A stretch of DNA of 64,000 nucleotides, from the NCBI GenBank assembly GCA_002747055.1, contig PDSQ01000034.1, positions 1 through 64,000 on the forward strand, given 5' to 3'. The notes beneath the pieces were generated by a model that saw only the letters and a list, made by a program, of their open reading frames with translations, was not told where the DNA came from and made no database searches. The translations under genes and the position numbers were made by a program. Shown here one piece after another: positions 8,550 through 16,971 of this stretch (positions are counted from its first letter, which is position 1; each line of letters begins with the position of its first letter). Source of the DNA: Gammaproteobacteria bacterium (GTDB lineage Bacteria; Pseudomonadota; Gammaproteobacteria; Pseudomonadales; Oleiphilaceae).

Positions 8550-9521
8550 ATGAAAACACGTATCACCGAACTCTTTGGGATCGAACACCCCATTATTCAA
8601 GGCGGCATGCATTTTGTTGGTTTTGCCGAACTGGCCTCTGCGGTATCAAACGCGGGCGGACTCGGCATGATTACCGGTCTGACGCAGAAATCCCCCAAGG
8701 ATTTGGCCAATGAAATTGCCCGCTGCAACGAAATGACAGATAAACCTTTTGGGGTGAACCTGACGTTTCTGCCTATCGTAACTACACCCAATTATCCCGG
8801 TTACATTCAAGCGATTGCCGATGGTGGCGTAAAGATAGTGGAAACCGCTGGTCGCAGTCCGGAAAAGTATATGCCAGCGTTGAAAGAAGCCGGTATTAAA
8901 GTGATTCATAAGTGTACCTCAGTTCGTCATGCGTTAAAGGCGCAGGAAATCGGTTGTGACGCTGTATCCGTAGACGGTTTTGAATGTGGCGGTCACCCGG
9001 GCGAAGACGATATTCCCAATATGATTTTGCTGCCACGTGCGGCCGAAGAACTGAGCATTCCTTTTGTCGCTTCAGGTGGTATGGCAGACGCGCGCTCTCT
9101 GGTTGCGTCACTCGCAATGGGAGCAGAAGGTATGAATATGGGAACCCGGTTTATCGCCACCAAGGAAGCCCCGGTTCACCAAAATGTGAAAGACGCCATT
9201 GTCGCTGCCTCGGAACTGGATACACGGCTGGTAATGCGCTCCCTGAAAAACACAGAGCGGGTAATGAACAACGCCGCTGTCGAACGCCTGATGGAAAAAG
9301 AGAAAAAACTGGGCGATAATCTCAAATTTGAAGATATTATCGCCGAAGTAGCAGGCGTTTACCCGAAAATCATGAAAGAAGGCACAATGGACGCCGGTGC
9401 CTGGTCATGCGGTATGGTCGCCGGATTGATTCATGATATTCCCACCTGTGAAGCGTTGATCAGCGGCATAATGCGTGAAGCCGAAGTCCTGATCAGAGAG
9501 CGTCTCGCTGGTTTCCTGTAA
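8550..9521 (+). CDS. Nitronate monooxygenase-family flavoprotein (possibly NADH:quinone reductase type)
   Basis: A 323-residue TIM-barrel flavoprotein. It opens ITELFGIEHPIIQGGMHFVG, the FMN-site start of the 2-nitropropane dioxygenase/NMO family. SVDGFECGGHPGEDD, IPFVASGGMADARS and MGTRFIATKEAP form the rest of the cofactor and active-site shell. The HKCTSVRHALKAQ and GFECGGHPGEDD motifs resemble P. aeruginosa PA1024, which was reassigned from nitronate monooxygenase to NADH:quinone reductase, so the reaction may be quinone reduction rather than nitronate oxidation. The ATG at 8550 follows a structured GC-rich leader. Single gene. Confidence 0.85.
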   Translation: MKTRITELFGIEHPIIQGGMHFVGFAELASAVSNAGGLGMITGLTQKSPKDLANEIARCNEMTDKPFGVNLTFLPIVTTPNYPGYIQAIADGGVKIVETAGRSPEKYMPALKEAGIKVIHKCTSVRHALKAQEIGCDAVSVDGFECGGHPGEDDIPNMILLPRAAEELSIPFVASGGMADARSLVASLAMGAEGMNMGTRFIATKEAPVHQNVKDAIVAASELDTRLVMRSLKNTERVMNNAAVERLMEKEKKLGDNLKFEDIIAEVAGVYPKIMKEGTMDAGAWSCGMVAGLIHDIPTCEALISGIMREAEVLIRERLAGFL

Positions 9522-9639
9522 GGTAACGCAGTCAGATTCCAAATCTGTGTCTGTAGCTGTAGACAGCATAGAGAGGATGAGAGTTCTGTGTTCGCTATAG
9601 TGCATAGAAAGCCGAGCAGATAATGCGGCTTCGCTACTT

Positions 9640-9976
9640 TACCACCTAATCGGCGGAGTTTTGAATTGCGCGGGTGGGAAAGAGCCATGGCAATGGCGAT
9701 CAGGTCTGCATCATGCCGGCGCTGCCCGACGATCTGAAGCCCAATGGGCAGGTCGTCGCGGGTCAGTCCGATCGGCACGCCCACCACCGGATGCCCCGAC
9801 AGGCTGAACGGCACCGTAAAAGCCGACTTGCGGTGGGGCTGACCACCGATCATCGGGCGCTGGTCATAGATTGGCAGCGGGCCGTCAAGTTTTTGCGCCA
9901 TCATATGTTTATGTGCCGAACCGAATGTAACGGGCAAAATTCGAACATCATAGGCTATCAGGAATTGCTCAATCTA
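9640..9976 (-). pseudogene. Amidase-signature enzyme, C-terminal remnant
   Basis: The reverse strand encodes the last part of an amidase-signature enzyme: IEQFLIAYDVRILPVTFGSAHKH upstream of the first ATG, then VPFSLSGHPVVGVPIGLTRD, then LPIGLQIVGQRRHDADLIAIA. These are typical C-terminal family blocks. The catalytic Ser-Ser-Lys region, normally about 250 residues upstream, is absent because a WYL-gene fragment begins at 10004. After about 9660 the frame runs on into non-homologous sequence. Clearly a fragment left by rearrangement. Confidence 0.7.
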
Positions 9977-10003
9977 GCCTAAAATCCGGTCGCGTTCATT
10001 GAT

Positions 10004-10390
10004 ATGGGTGAAATAGTCGCGCGTATCGCTGGCCGCCAACACCCACTGGTTACCGCTGAATCTCCGACACAACTCAATTTTCCAGATCTGGATACCCTGG
10101 CCATCGTCACCCAGGCCATACACCAAAAGAAAGCACTTCAGATTCAATACCGATCACTCTCTAGCGGCCTGACTACCCGAGAGATAGTGCCCTTTGCTTT
10201 AGTCGATAATGGATTGCGCTGGCGCGTGCGTGCTCATGACCGCAAACGGAAGGCCTTCAATGGCTTTGTCGTCAATCGTATTGTCCGCCCCAAAATACTA
10301 AATGCAGAAATTCCTACCGAGCAAACCCGCGATGCAGACATCCAGTGGAACCGCATCGTCAGAATGCATATTGTTCCCCACCCAAGGTTG
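10004..10390 (+). pseudogene. WYL-domain transcriptional regulator, internal fragment
   Basis: The frame reads LDTLAIVTQAIHQKKALQIQ, then YRSLSSGLTTREIVPFALVD, GLRWRVRAHDRKRKAF, and DADIQWNRIVRMHIVPHPRL. This is the central and WYL-ligand part of a WYL regulator of the type often found beside defence islands. Both ends are missing: no N-terminal winged helix precedes it, and after PHPRL the frame enters antisense transposase sequence. Intact homologues are roughly 300 residues. The listed frame continues to 10522 but is meaningless there. It shows the original locus was broken by a transposable element. Confidence 0.65.
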
Positions 10391-10650
10391 TCGCCCTTTT
10401 TCTATGCCCGCTATCTTGGCCTGGGTGATAATCAGTTGATTTATTTGCTGCCAACTTGCCTCTGTTATCTGGCTCACCCATCCCTGCAAACTCGACTTGG
10501 AGGGGGACAGCTTACAGCCTAACCGCACAAAGCTGTTGAACGTCGCCGAGTCCTCCAGGTAAAACGCCAACTCGTTATAACTCAACTCTCTTATCTGCTT
10601 TAACAGAGCAAAGCGCCATACAGCACCGGATTATCGTCAATCCAGTCAGA
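10388..10650 (-). pseudogene. Transposase N-terminal fragment
   Basis: In reverse, WRFALLKQIRELSYNELAFY, LEDSATFNSFVRLG, then SPSKSSLQGWVSQI and a C-terminal INQLI...GIEKG match the N-terminal region of a transposase group whose hallmark is REMSYNELAFYLEDSATF (ISNCY/IS5-like). The homology extends upstream of the first usable start to about 10640. The catalytic DDE part is missing; the fragment ends at the WYL gene junction near 10388. It probably marks the insertion that truncated that gene. Confidence 0.65.
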
Positions 10651-10835
10651 AATTGATTTCAATCGCTTCTGCAAGCGTAACAACGGCACTTGAGGGGTAC
10701 GCTTCCAACGGGCAGTCACAGAGAATATCGACCCAAGCAAGAGAGAGCCAGAGCGGGCACATGTCGGGATGGAATGGAGATGCCTCGGTACGCTTAAACC
10801 GGCTGGATGGCCCCGGGATGGCGGGGTTCAGACAC

Positions 10836-10867
10836 AAAAAAACCGGTTTCAGAGAACCGGTTTTTTT
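10836..10867 (-). terminator. Rho-independent terminator after tRNA-Ser(GGA), bidirectional
   Basis: The inverted repeat aaccggtt/aaccggtt with loop tcagag is flanked by seven A and seven T residues. It lies directly downstream of the reverse-strand tRNA gene and would also stop forward transcription. Confidence 0.85.
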
Positions 10868-10871
10868 GTTT

Positions 10872-10961
<90 letters not shown>

Positions 10962-11116
10962 TGCACTTTGCGGGGCGCAACTCTAATACAAATAAACGCT
11001 AAAAGCAATACAAAACCGTCACGCTTTTTGGCGGCGGAGTTTGCCAGACTCTTTCTTTTGGCAGCCTGAACGGATTACACTGGGTCACCTGAAAATGTAA
11101 TAAAAGTACCCCTACT

Positions 11117-12793
11117 ATGTTTGAGTCACTGGAAATACCCTATTATGTTCAATTGCTTATATCTTGTGCCCTGGTTGGCTCGCTGGTTTTTACTCTGGCA
11201 CGGGCCAGTATGGTCAGACGTCATTCCGAACTGAAAAGAACTCATGAGCAACTGGCGGCGCGTCTGGAAACGGAACTCGACGCGCATCGACAATCGACAG
11301 TGGAACTTCAGGCTCGTACCTCGAGGGTACATGAGCTGGAAACGAAAGTGGAGGTGATGCTGGCCGAGCTTCAGAATGAAAGAGCAGCCCGGTCGAAGGT
11401 TCAATCCGAATTGGAAGCATCGCAAGATCAATACCTGCAATCGACCACCGAAAAAGAGGGATTGATCCGCGAAAATGCTCTGTTGGCTGCCGGTTCCAAA
11501 GAAAAACAGGCCGGTTTTGATCGACAAATGGCTATAAAAAATGAGCAATTTGCGGAAATAAAAACAAAAGAAAATAAACTAACGGCTCAATTGACCGATT
11601 TGCAGTTGGCTTATCAGGCATTGACACGCCAACATGCGGCGTTGGAGTCAACTTTGTCTGAAAAAGAGGCCGGCTTTGCGCAGCAGTTGAAGGCATTGGC
11701 AAATCAGGAAACCGTGTTGAAAGAAAATTTTGAGAATCTGGCTAATCGCATACTGGAAAACAAGGGCAGGCAGTTTAACGAAAAAAGCAAGGAAGTGCTT
11801 GATTCCATTTTGGTGCCTTTCAAACAGCAGATGGATGATTTCAAAAAGCGGGTAGAGGATATGCACGTTGCCGAAATCCAAAAGCAGTCGGAATTGGATC
11901 GTGAATTGGCCAACCTCAAGTCAATGAATTTGCAAATGACTGCCCAGGCACATAATTTGGCCGTTGCCTTACAGGGGCAGAAGAAAATGCAGGGCAATTG
12001 GGGCGAGCTGGTTCTGGAAAATGTCTTGGAGCGATCAGGACTTCAGTTGGATAAAGACTATAAAAGGGAGCAAAGTTTTTCTACCGAGAATGGCCGAAGT
12101 CGGCCAGATGTCGTGGTTTATTTGCCACAGGGCAAGCATCTGATTATTGACGCAAAAGTCTCTCTCAATGCGTATACACGCTTTGTCAACAGTGAAGAGG
12201 ATGCCGAGCGGAGCGCCGCTATCAGTGAACATACGCAAAATATTGCCAATCGAATCAAAGAATTGTCGAACCGCCACTACTATGCCTTGCCCGGCCTGAA
12301 GTCGCCCGAAATGGTGTTTATGTTTATTCCCATCGAATCGGCATTTGTAGAGGCATTGAAGCACGATGAAATGTTGTTTCAGAAGGCAATTGAACAAAAT
12401 GTGTTGGTCGCCACCCCCACCACGCTGTTGACCAGCCTGAATATCGTGGCTCAATTATGGCGCTTTGAGGATCAGAACAGGAATACCGCTGAACTGGCGG
12501 AACGGGCAGGTAAAATATACGACAAGCTCAATGCTTTTGTCGGCAATATGCAGAGTATTGGTCGGCAACTGGATCGGGCCAAGGAGGTGTATGACAAAGC
12601 CTTTGGTCAGTTGGTGTCCGGCCGGGGTAATCTGATCAAGCAGGCAAGTGATTTCAAGAAGTTGGGTATCTCCATCAAATCTGAACTGCCGGGAGAGCTG
12701 GTTGACAAGGCGGAATTGGAAAGCGAGGCTCAACTATCGATCGAACCTTCTATTGAAACTGCCATAGAACCTGATTTCGATAGGCGTCCTTGA
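11117..12793 (+). CDS. rmuC: DNA recombination protein RmuC
   Basis: A 558-residue protein. An N-terminal hydrophobic helix (about 8-27, YYVQLLISCALVGSLVFTLA) is followed by a long coiled coil of about 200 residues rich in Glu, Gln and Leu. The conserved RmuC nuclease-like domain then begins at about 290: QGNWGELVLENVLERSGL, RPDVVVYLPQGKHLIIDAKV, FIPIESAFVEAL and VLVATPTTLLTSLNIV. The PD...DAK pattern fits the PD-(D/E)xK fold assigned to RmuC, which limits inversions at short repeats. It is a single gene whose stop lies 4 bases from a convergent gene. Confidence 0.92.
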   Translation: MFESLEIPYYVQLLISCALVGSLVFTLARASMVRRHSELKRTHEQLAARLETELDAHRQSTVELQARTSRVHELETKVEVMLAELQNERAARSKVQSELEASQDQYLQSTTEKEGLIRENALLAAGSKEKQAGFDRQMAIKNEQFAEIKTKENKLTAQLTDLQLAYQALTRQHAALESTLSEKEAGFAQQLKALANQETVLKENFENLANRILENKGRQFNEKSKEVLDSILVPFKQQMDDFKKRVEDMHVAEIQKQSELDRELANLKSMNLQMTAQAHNLAVALQGQKKMQGNWGELVLENVLERSGLQLDKDYKREQSFSTENGRSRPDVVVYLPQGKHLIIDAKVSLNAYTRFVNSEEDAERSAAISEHTQNIANRIKELSNRHYYALPGLKSPEMVFMFIPIESAFVEALKHDEMLFQKAIEQNVLVATPTTLLTSLNIVAQLWRFEDQNRNTAELAERAGKIYDKLNAFVGNMQSIGRQLDRAKEVYDKAFGQLVSGRGNLIKQASDFKKLGISIKSELPGELVDKAELESEAQLSIEPSIETAIEPDFDRRP

Positions 12794-12797
12794 TCGG

Positions 12798-13418
12798 TTA
12801 GTCAGTTTTCAGTGCGTCTTTAGCGAACTTGGGTCGATAGGCGCATAATGATAGCCACTGCTCATCGTTCAGGCTTCCGTACATATCCGCTTGTGCGGGG
12901 CTCAGGTCATTGACGGTATCTTCAAGCTCTCGCAGCGACAAGATGGCCTGTTTCAGCTCATTCGATGCGTCATCGAGCAATACCCATATCTTTAAAACCT
13001 TTTTGTTTATATGACGAGTGTAGCCGTTACCAATCGTCGTCATCCAGATATCCATCGCCAGTAACGATTTATCCCAATGGGTGACGCTGGCATTTTCCTT
13101 GATTTCCAGGGCTTCGAGCTTTTGATCCAGCGCCCCTTTTTCCTGAATCATTTTTGATTGGATGGCGGCAAGCAGCTCGAAAATAAGCCCTATTCGCTCT
13201 TTGCTCATTTTATCTGCGTAGTTGATCGCTTTCGACAGTTGCGCCGAACGATCGATCACTCGCGCCCGAAACACCGCACTCATGGCGAGAATCATCGCGC
13301 GTGTGATTTTATCGTTCTGCTCCAATACGTTTAACAAGTGGTCGGTTTTGGTTTTTAGATCCTTTACCCGCTTGCGATGCCTTAGCCATTTGAAAACAAC
13401 ATCGTTAATCGCTTTCAT
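12798..13418 (-). CDS. Hypothetical protein, mostly alpha-helical
   Basis: A 206-residue protein, strongly helical and charged throughout, with no signal peptide or membrane segment. The N-terminus is basic (VVFKWLRHRKRVKDLKTKTD). The middle has heptad-like stretches suggesting a coiled coil, and the C-terminus contains SPAQADMYGSLNDEQWLSLC. No family is recognised. It is convergent with rmuC, separated by four bases, and has about 220 bases of free upstream sequence, so it probably has its own promoter. Gene reality is supported by length, codon use and the clean fit between neighbours. Confidence 0.6.
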   Translation of the reverse strand: MKAINDVVFKWLRHRKRVKDLKTKTDHLLNVLEQNDKITRAMILAMSAVFRARVIDRSAQLSKAINYADKMSKERIGLIFELLAAIQSKMIQEKGALDQKLEALEIKENASVTHWDKSLLAMDIWMTTIGNGYTRHINKKVLKIWVLLDDASNELKQAILSLRELEDTVNDLSPAQADMYGSLNDEQWLSLCAYRPKFAKDALKTD

Positions 13419-13591
13419 AGAGATATCCCTAACTCATGGGTTGTGATGGATAAATGAGGCGACAATGCCCTTGCGATTGTGGCCGGTTGCGTTAAACCTA
13501 ACACAAAATCAGGGTTTTTGCCGATAAAAACCGGTAAGCCTGGTCAAATGCTATCGATCTCGATACACCATGACGGAATTAAATAAAGCCA

Positions 13592-13621
13592 TTGATTGAT
13601 CGATTATGTCTCTGTTAGAAT
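13592..13621 (+). promoter_or_regulatory. Promoter of SRP RNA gene
   Basis: A TTGATT -35 (13592-13597) and TAGAAT -10 (13616-13621) are separated by 18 bases, placing a start near 13629, just before the RNA. A strong spacing fit for a stable-RNA promoter. Confidence 0.55.
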
Positions 13622-13637
13622 GCTCGCTCTTTGTTTT

Positions 13638-13752
13638 GGTGACTTCCGTTGGTCTCCTCGCAACGTGAAATCGTTAACCCGGTCAGGCCCGGAAGGGAGC
13701 AGCCGCAGCGGTGAATCGTGTGCCGGGGTTCGGCTGGCGGAAGTCGCCACCC
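13638..13752 (+). ncRNA. ffs: Signal recognition particle RNA (4.5S, bacterial small type)
   Basis: It contains the highly conserved SRP tip sequence, tcaggcccggaagggagcag, in which the GGAA tetraloop and the asymmetric loop bind Ffh. The flanking halves pair: ggtgacttccg at the 5' end with cggaagtcgccacc at the 3' end, making one long hairpin of about 115 nt. Its place just upstream of dnaX is the usual one in gammaproteobacteria. The RNA guides ribosomes translating membrane proteins to the Sec translocon. Ends are estimated from the pairing. Confidence 0.95.
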
Positions 13753-13910
13753 TTCTTAACTTTGTTGCTTGCCTTGAGTTTGTTGTGCTTGAATCTGTGA
13801 TTCTGGACGCCATAAGTTGCTTTATGGTGTTGGTATCTGCTGTCTCTTTCATGTAAAAATAAAGCGTTCAACAATAATTATCGCAATCTTATCTATCCGC
13901 TAAAACCGTT

Positions 13911-15875
13911 ATGAGCTATCAAGTATTGGCCAGAAAGTGGCGCCCAGGGTCGTTTAAAGATATGGTCGGCCAGGAGCACGTGCTCAAAGCACTGATTCAT
14001 TCGTTGGATAATCAGCGGCTCCATCATGCCTATTTGTTTACCGGCACTCGAGGTGTCGGTAAAACCACCATCGGCCGAATTCTGGCAAAATGTTTGAATT
14101 GTGAGAGTGGCATTACCTCTGAGCCCTGCGGCCAGTGCACCAGTTGTCTGGAAGTGAATGAAGGGCGCTTTATCGATCTGATTGAAATAGATGCTGCATC
14201 CAGAACGAAAGTCGAAGATATGCGCGAGCTGCTTGACAATGTGCAATACGCGCCGACGAGGGGCCGATTTAAAGTTTACCTTATTGACGAAGTGCATATG
14301 TTGTCTACTTCGAGTTTTAACGCACTACTCAAAACGCTCGAGGAACCGCCTTCTCACGTTAAGTTTCTTTTAGCGACGACAGATCCCCAAAAATTGCCGG
14401 TAACCATACTTTCCCGCTGTTTACAGTTTAATCTCAAAAATATGCCGGCAGAGAAAATCGTTCACTATTTGGAATGGATATTGGGTCAGGAGAATATCAC
14501 TTTTTCGACGGCTTCTTTGTGGCTGCTGGCACGGGCTGCCGATGGTAGTATGCGCGATGCGTTAAGTTTAACGGATCAGGCAATTTCTTATTGCCACAGT
14601 CAGTTAGATGAGTCGCAGGTAAGCGAAATGCTGGGTACGGTTGATCATGCCCAAACCCACAAGTTGATAGCGCATCTTGCCAACAATGATGCAAAAGGGT
14701 TGCTTGATGCGAGTGCTGAAATGGCGCAGTTCTCTCCTGATTATCGAGAGTTACTGGCAAATGTGATCGATATTTTGCATCGTGTTGCGATCGAACAGGC
14801 GGTGCCGGGGGCGACTGACAACTCGATGGGTGACCAACGCACTATTTGTCGGTTCGCGGCTTGTTTGACGGCTGAAGATGTTCAATTATGGTATCAAATT
14901 GCATTGGTTGGGCGTAACGATCTGGCAATGTCACCGGATTTGAAATCAGGCTTCGAGATGGTGTTGTTAAGAATGCTTGCATTCAAACCGAATATCCAGT
15001 CCAGTGAAGAGTTGGGTAAGCCGGTTGCGCTAAACAGTTCGGTTTGTTCTGGCAAACCACAGACCGACACTATAGCCTTTTCGCCCACGCCCACGCCCAC
15101 GCCCACGCCCACGCCCACGCCCACGCCCACGCCCACGCCCACGCCCACGCAGGCGCCGAATTCAACTTGCAATGAATTGGTGCAAAAATCGTTTGCAGAA
15201 AAAGACAATCCTGAACAGCTAAGTGACCATCCGGCATTTAAGCAGATTCCTCCTCCAGATTATGATCAGGTGCCACCGCCGCTTGAATTTGATGATATGC
15301 CTTTGTGTGATCATGATTTGCAATACCCCAAACCCGATTCGGCAGGGATGGAAGGTTGGCTCGCGGTGGAGGAGAAGAAGGAAGAGAATGTGGCTGACGC
15401 AAAACCTGCCCAGCCTGACCTGGCATCGTCCGATTCTGACAACGACCGTGCAAATGGTACGGATAGCGGAGATAGTGCGGATAGTGTTAGTTCAAAGCCA
15501 TTTATCTGGGAGGAAGATTACAAAGATTTGGGGCTGTCCGGCATGACACTGAATCTTGCGGCAAACTGTGCCTGGGTAGCGAAGCATGACCGGCATATAG
15601 AATTACAGGTTGACAGTGGTAATTTCAGGTTAATTACTGCTGTACATAAAAAGCGTATCATCGATGCGTTGGCGGAACGTGTGGGGCCTGACGTAACGAT
15701 CGAGATACTGGAGTCGGAGCCGGATATCGAGACGCCTGCCAAACGCGAAGAGCGTTTGCAAGAAGAGCGGCGATTGCTGGCTGTCGAGTCGATAGAGCAG
15801 GACACCAATGTCAAGGCGATTGTCGAGGCATTCCAAGCACGAGTGATCGAAAAGTCGATCGCGCCTATTGACTAA
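13911..15875 (+). CDS. dnaX: DNA polymerase III subunits gamma/tau
   Basis: A 654-residue clamp-loader ATPase. AAA+ core: Walker A GTRGVGKT (45-52), zinc-binding cysteines C64, C73, C76 and C79, Walker B VYLIDEVHML, and sensor/arginine finger LSRCLQF. Domain III follows to about 380. A linker contains 11 consecutive Pro-Thr pairs (about 392-413) encoded by a hexamer repeat, then an acidic linker (CDHDLQYPKP onwards). The C-terminal tau domain (GMTLNLAANCAWVAKHDRHI) contacts polymerase alpha. I see no obvious A AAA AAG frameshift site for making gamma. Upstream SRP RNA and downstream ybaB-recR complete the conserved cluster. Confidence 0.95.
   Translation: MSYQVLARKWRPGSFKDMVGQEHVLKALIHSLDNQRLHHAYLFTGTRGVGKTTIGRILAKCLNCESGITSEPCGQCTSCLEVNEGRFIDLIEIDAASRTKVEDMRELLDNVQYAPTRGRFKVYLIDEVHMLSTSSFNALLKTLEEPPSHVKFLLATTDPQKLPVTILSRCLQFNLKNMPAEKIVHYLEWILGQENITFSTASLWLLARAADGSMRDALSLTDQAISYCHSQLDESQVSEMLGTVDHAQTHKLIAHLANNDAKGLLDASAEMAQFSPDYRELLANVIDILHRVAIEQAVPGATDNSMGDQRTICRFAACLTAEDVQLWYQIALVGRNDLAMSPDLKSGFEMVLLRMLAFKPNIQSSEELGKPVALNSSVCSGKPQTDTIAFSPTPTPTPTPTPTPTPTPTPTPTQAPNSTCNELVQKSFAEKDNPEQLSDHPAFKQIPPPDYDQVPPPLEFDDMPLCDHDLQYPKPDSAGMEGWLAVEEKKEENVADAKPAQPDLASSDSDNDRANGTDSGDSADSVSSKPFIWEEDYKDLGLSGMTLNLAANCAWVAKHDRHIELQVDSGNFRLITAVHKKRIIDALAERVGPDVTIEILESEPDIETPAKREERLQEERRLLAVESIEQDTNVKAIVEAFQARVIEKSIAPID
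15083..15150 (+). repeat. Hexanucleotide microsatellite inside dnaX
   Basis: The unit gcccac is repeated perfectly a little more than 11 times. Because the unit is six bases, changes in copy number keep the frame and only alter the length of a Pro-Thr linker in the DnaX tau region. Confidence 0.97.
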
Positions 15876-16034
15876 GACTTGCTTCACAGGATTGAAGTCA
15901 TTGGCTCCCCTGTCCGTGATAAAGTGATAGAATGTCGTTCTATCAATCATGGATTCGGTGAAACCGCTTTTCTGGGAAAAGCGTTTGCCAAAACAGTGGT
16001 CTTTAACAACCTTTTAACTATACAGGTATCGACA

Positions 16035-16364
16035 ATGTTTGAAGGCGTAGATCTGGGCGACATAATGAAACAAGCCCAGAAAATGCAAGAGCAGTTACAA
16101 AAGGCGCAGGAAGAATTGGCGCATGCCGAGGTGACTGGGGAGTCAGGCGCAGGCTTGGTGCAAGTGGTGATGAATGGCAGGCATGATGTCAAGAAAGTGA
16201 AGATAGACTCCACCGTGATGGCAGAAGACAAGGAAATGCTCGAAGACTTACTGGCGGCTGCGGTCAACGATGCGGTGAGAAAAATTGAGAGTACCCATAA
16301 AAATAAAATGGCCGGCTTTGCCTCTGGCATGGGTATACCGCCTGGCTTCAATATGCCGGGGTAA
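16035..16364 (+). CDS. ybaB: YbaB/EbfC nucleoid-associated protein
   Basis: A 109-residue protein. The N-terminal helix, about 10-40, is [19 protein letters not shown], followed by [20 protein letters not shown], the beta-sheet core of the YbaB fold, and a Met/Gly/Pro-rich tail ([12 protein letters not shown]) typical of the family. The dimer binds DNA. The ATG at 16035 is preferred because it begins with the canonical MFEG start; an open frame further upstream has no homology. It lies between dnaX and recR, the near-universal arrangement linking it to replication and recombination genes. Confidence 0.94.
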   Translation: MFEGVDLGDIMKQAQKMQEQLQKAQEELAHAEVTGESGAGLVQVVMNGRHDVKKVKIDSTVMAEDKEMLEDLLAAAVNDAVRKIESTHKNKMAGFASGMGIPPGFNMPG

Positions 16365-16371
16365 CTGTCTT

Positions 16372-16971
16372 TTGTCTTTGTCTCCTCTTATCGACCGGCT
16401 CGTCGAGTCACTTAGTTGTTTGCCCGGTGTCGGTCGCAAGACCGCTATGCGAATGGCGTTGCACTTGCTTGAACGTGATCGCACCGGCGGGGCGCAATTG
16501 GCTGATGCGCTACAAAAAGCCATGGCGTTGGTGAAGCGTTGCGATCAGTGCCATACCTTTACCGAAGAGCCGGTGTGTGCAATTTGTCGCAGTCACAAAC
16601 GGTCAGACGATTTGTTATGTGTTGTTGAAACACCGACAGATTTACAGGCCATCGAAGCGCTGGGAACCTATCAGGGCAAATATTTCGTATTGATGGGGCA
16701 TTTGTCGCCGATAGAGGGCCTAGGGCCCGATGAGATCGGTATTTCTGACCTGGTTGCTCTGGTTAGAAACAGGCAATGTCGGGAAATTGTCGTTGCCACC
16801 AATCCTACCATGGAAGGCGAAGCTACAGCTCACTATATCGCCGATGTGTTAGAAGCTGAAGACGTAGCTGTGACTCGTCCAGCCCAGGGACTGCCATCCG
16901 GAGGTGAGTTGGGATATCTCGACGGTGCCACCCTTACTCACGCATTTGTAGGTAGAAAACCAGTTAAATGA
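16372..16971 (+). CDS. recR: Recombination protein RecR
   Basis: A 199-residue protein. It has the helix-hairpin-helix LPGVGRKTAMRMALHLL, a Cys4 zinc finger at C57, C60, C69 and C72 (the same positions as in E. coli when the start is TTG at 16372), and a Toprim domain with VVETPTDLQAIE and ATNPTMEGEATAHY. RecR loads RecA onto SSB-coated gaps together with RecO and RecF. No ATG is suitable; an earlier in-frame ATG at 16285 would lie inside ybaB. The gap to ybaB is 7 bases and the stop overlaps rnd by four, implying coupled expression. Confidence 0.95.
   Translation: MSLSPLIDRLVESLSCLPGVGRKTAMRMALHLLERDRTGGAQLADALQKAMALVKRCDQCHTFTEEPVCAICRSHKRSDDLLCVVETPTDLQAIEALGTYQGKYFVLMGHLSPIEGLGPDEIGISDLVALVRNRQCREIVVATNPTMEGEATAHYIADVLEAEDVAVTRPAQGLPSGGELGYLDGATLTHAFVGRKPVK

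Noticed and set aside
13596..13856. Open frame across the SRP RNA
   Set aside because: It lies over a conserved structured RNA and has no protein features.
15083..15150. Could the repeat be a CRISPR array?
   Set aside because: Units are six bases with no spacers, inside a coding gene.
14894..15208. Reverse frame with a long Gly-Val repeat
   Set aside because: It is only the antisense reading of the dnaX hexamer repeat.
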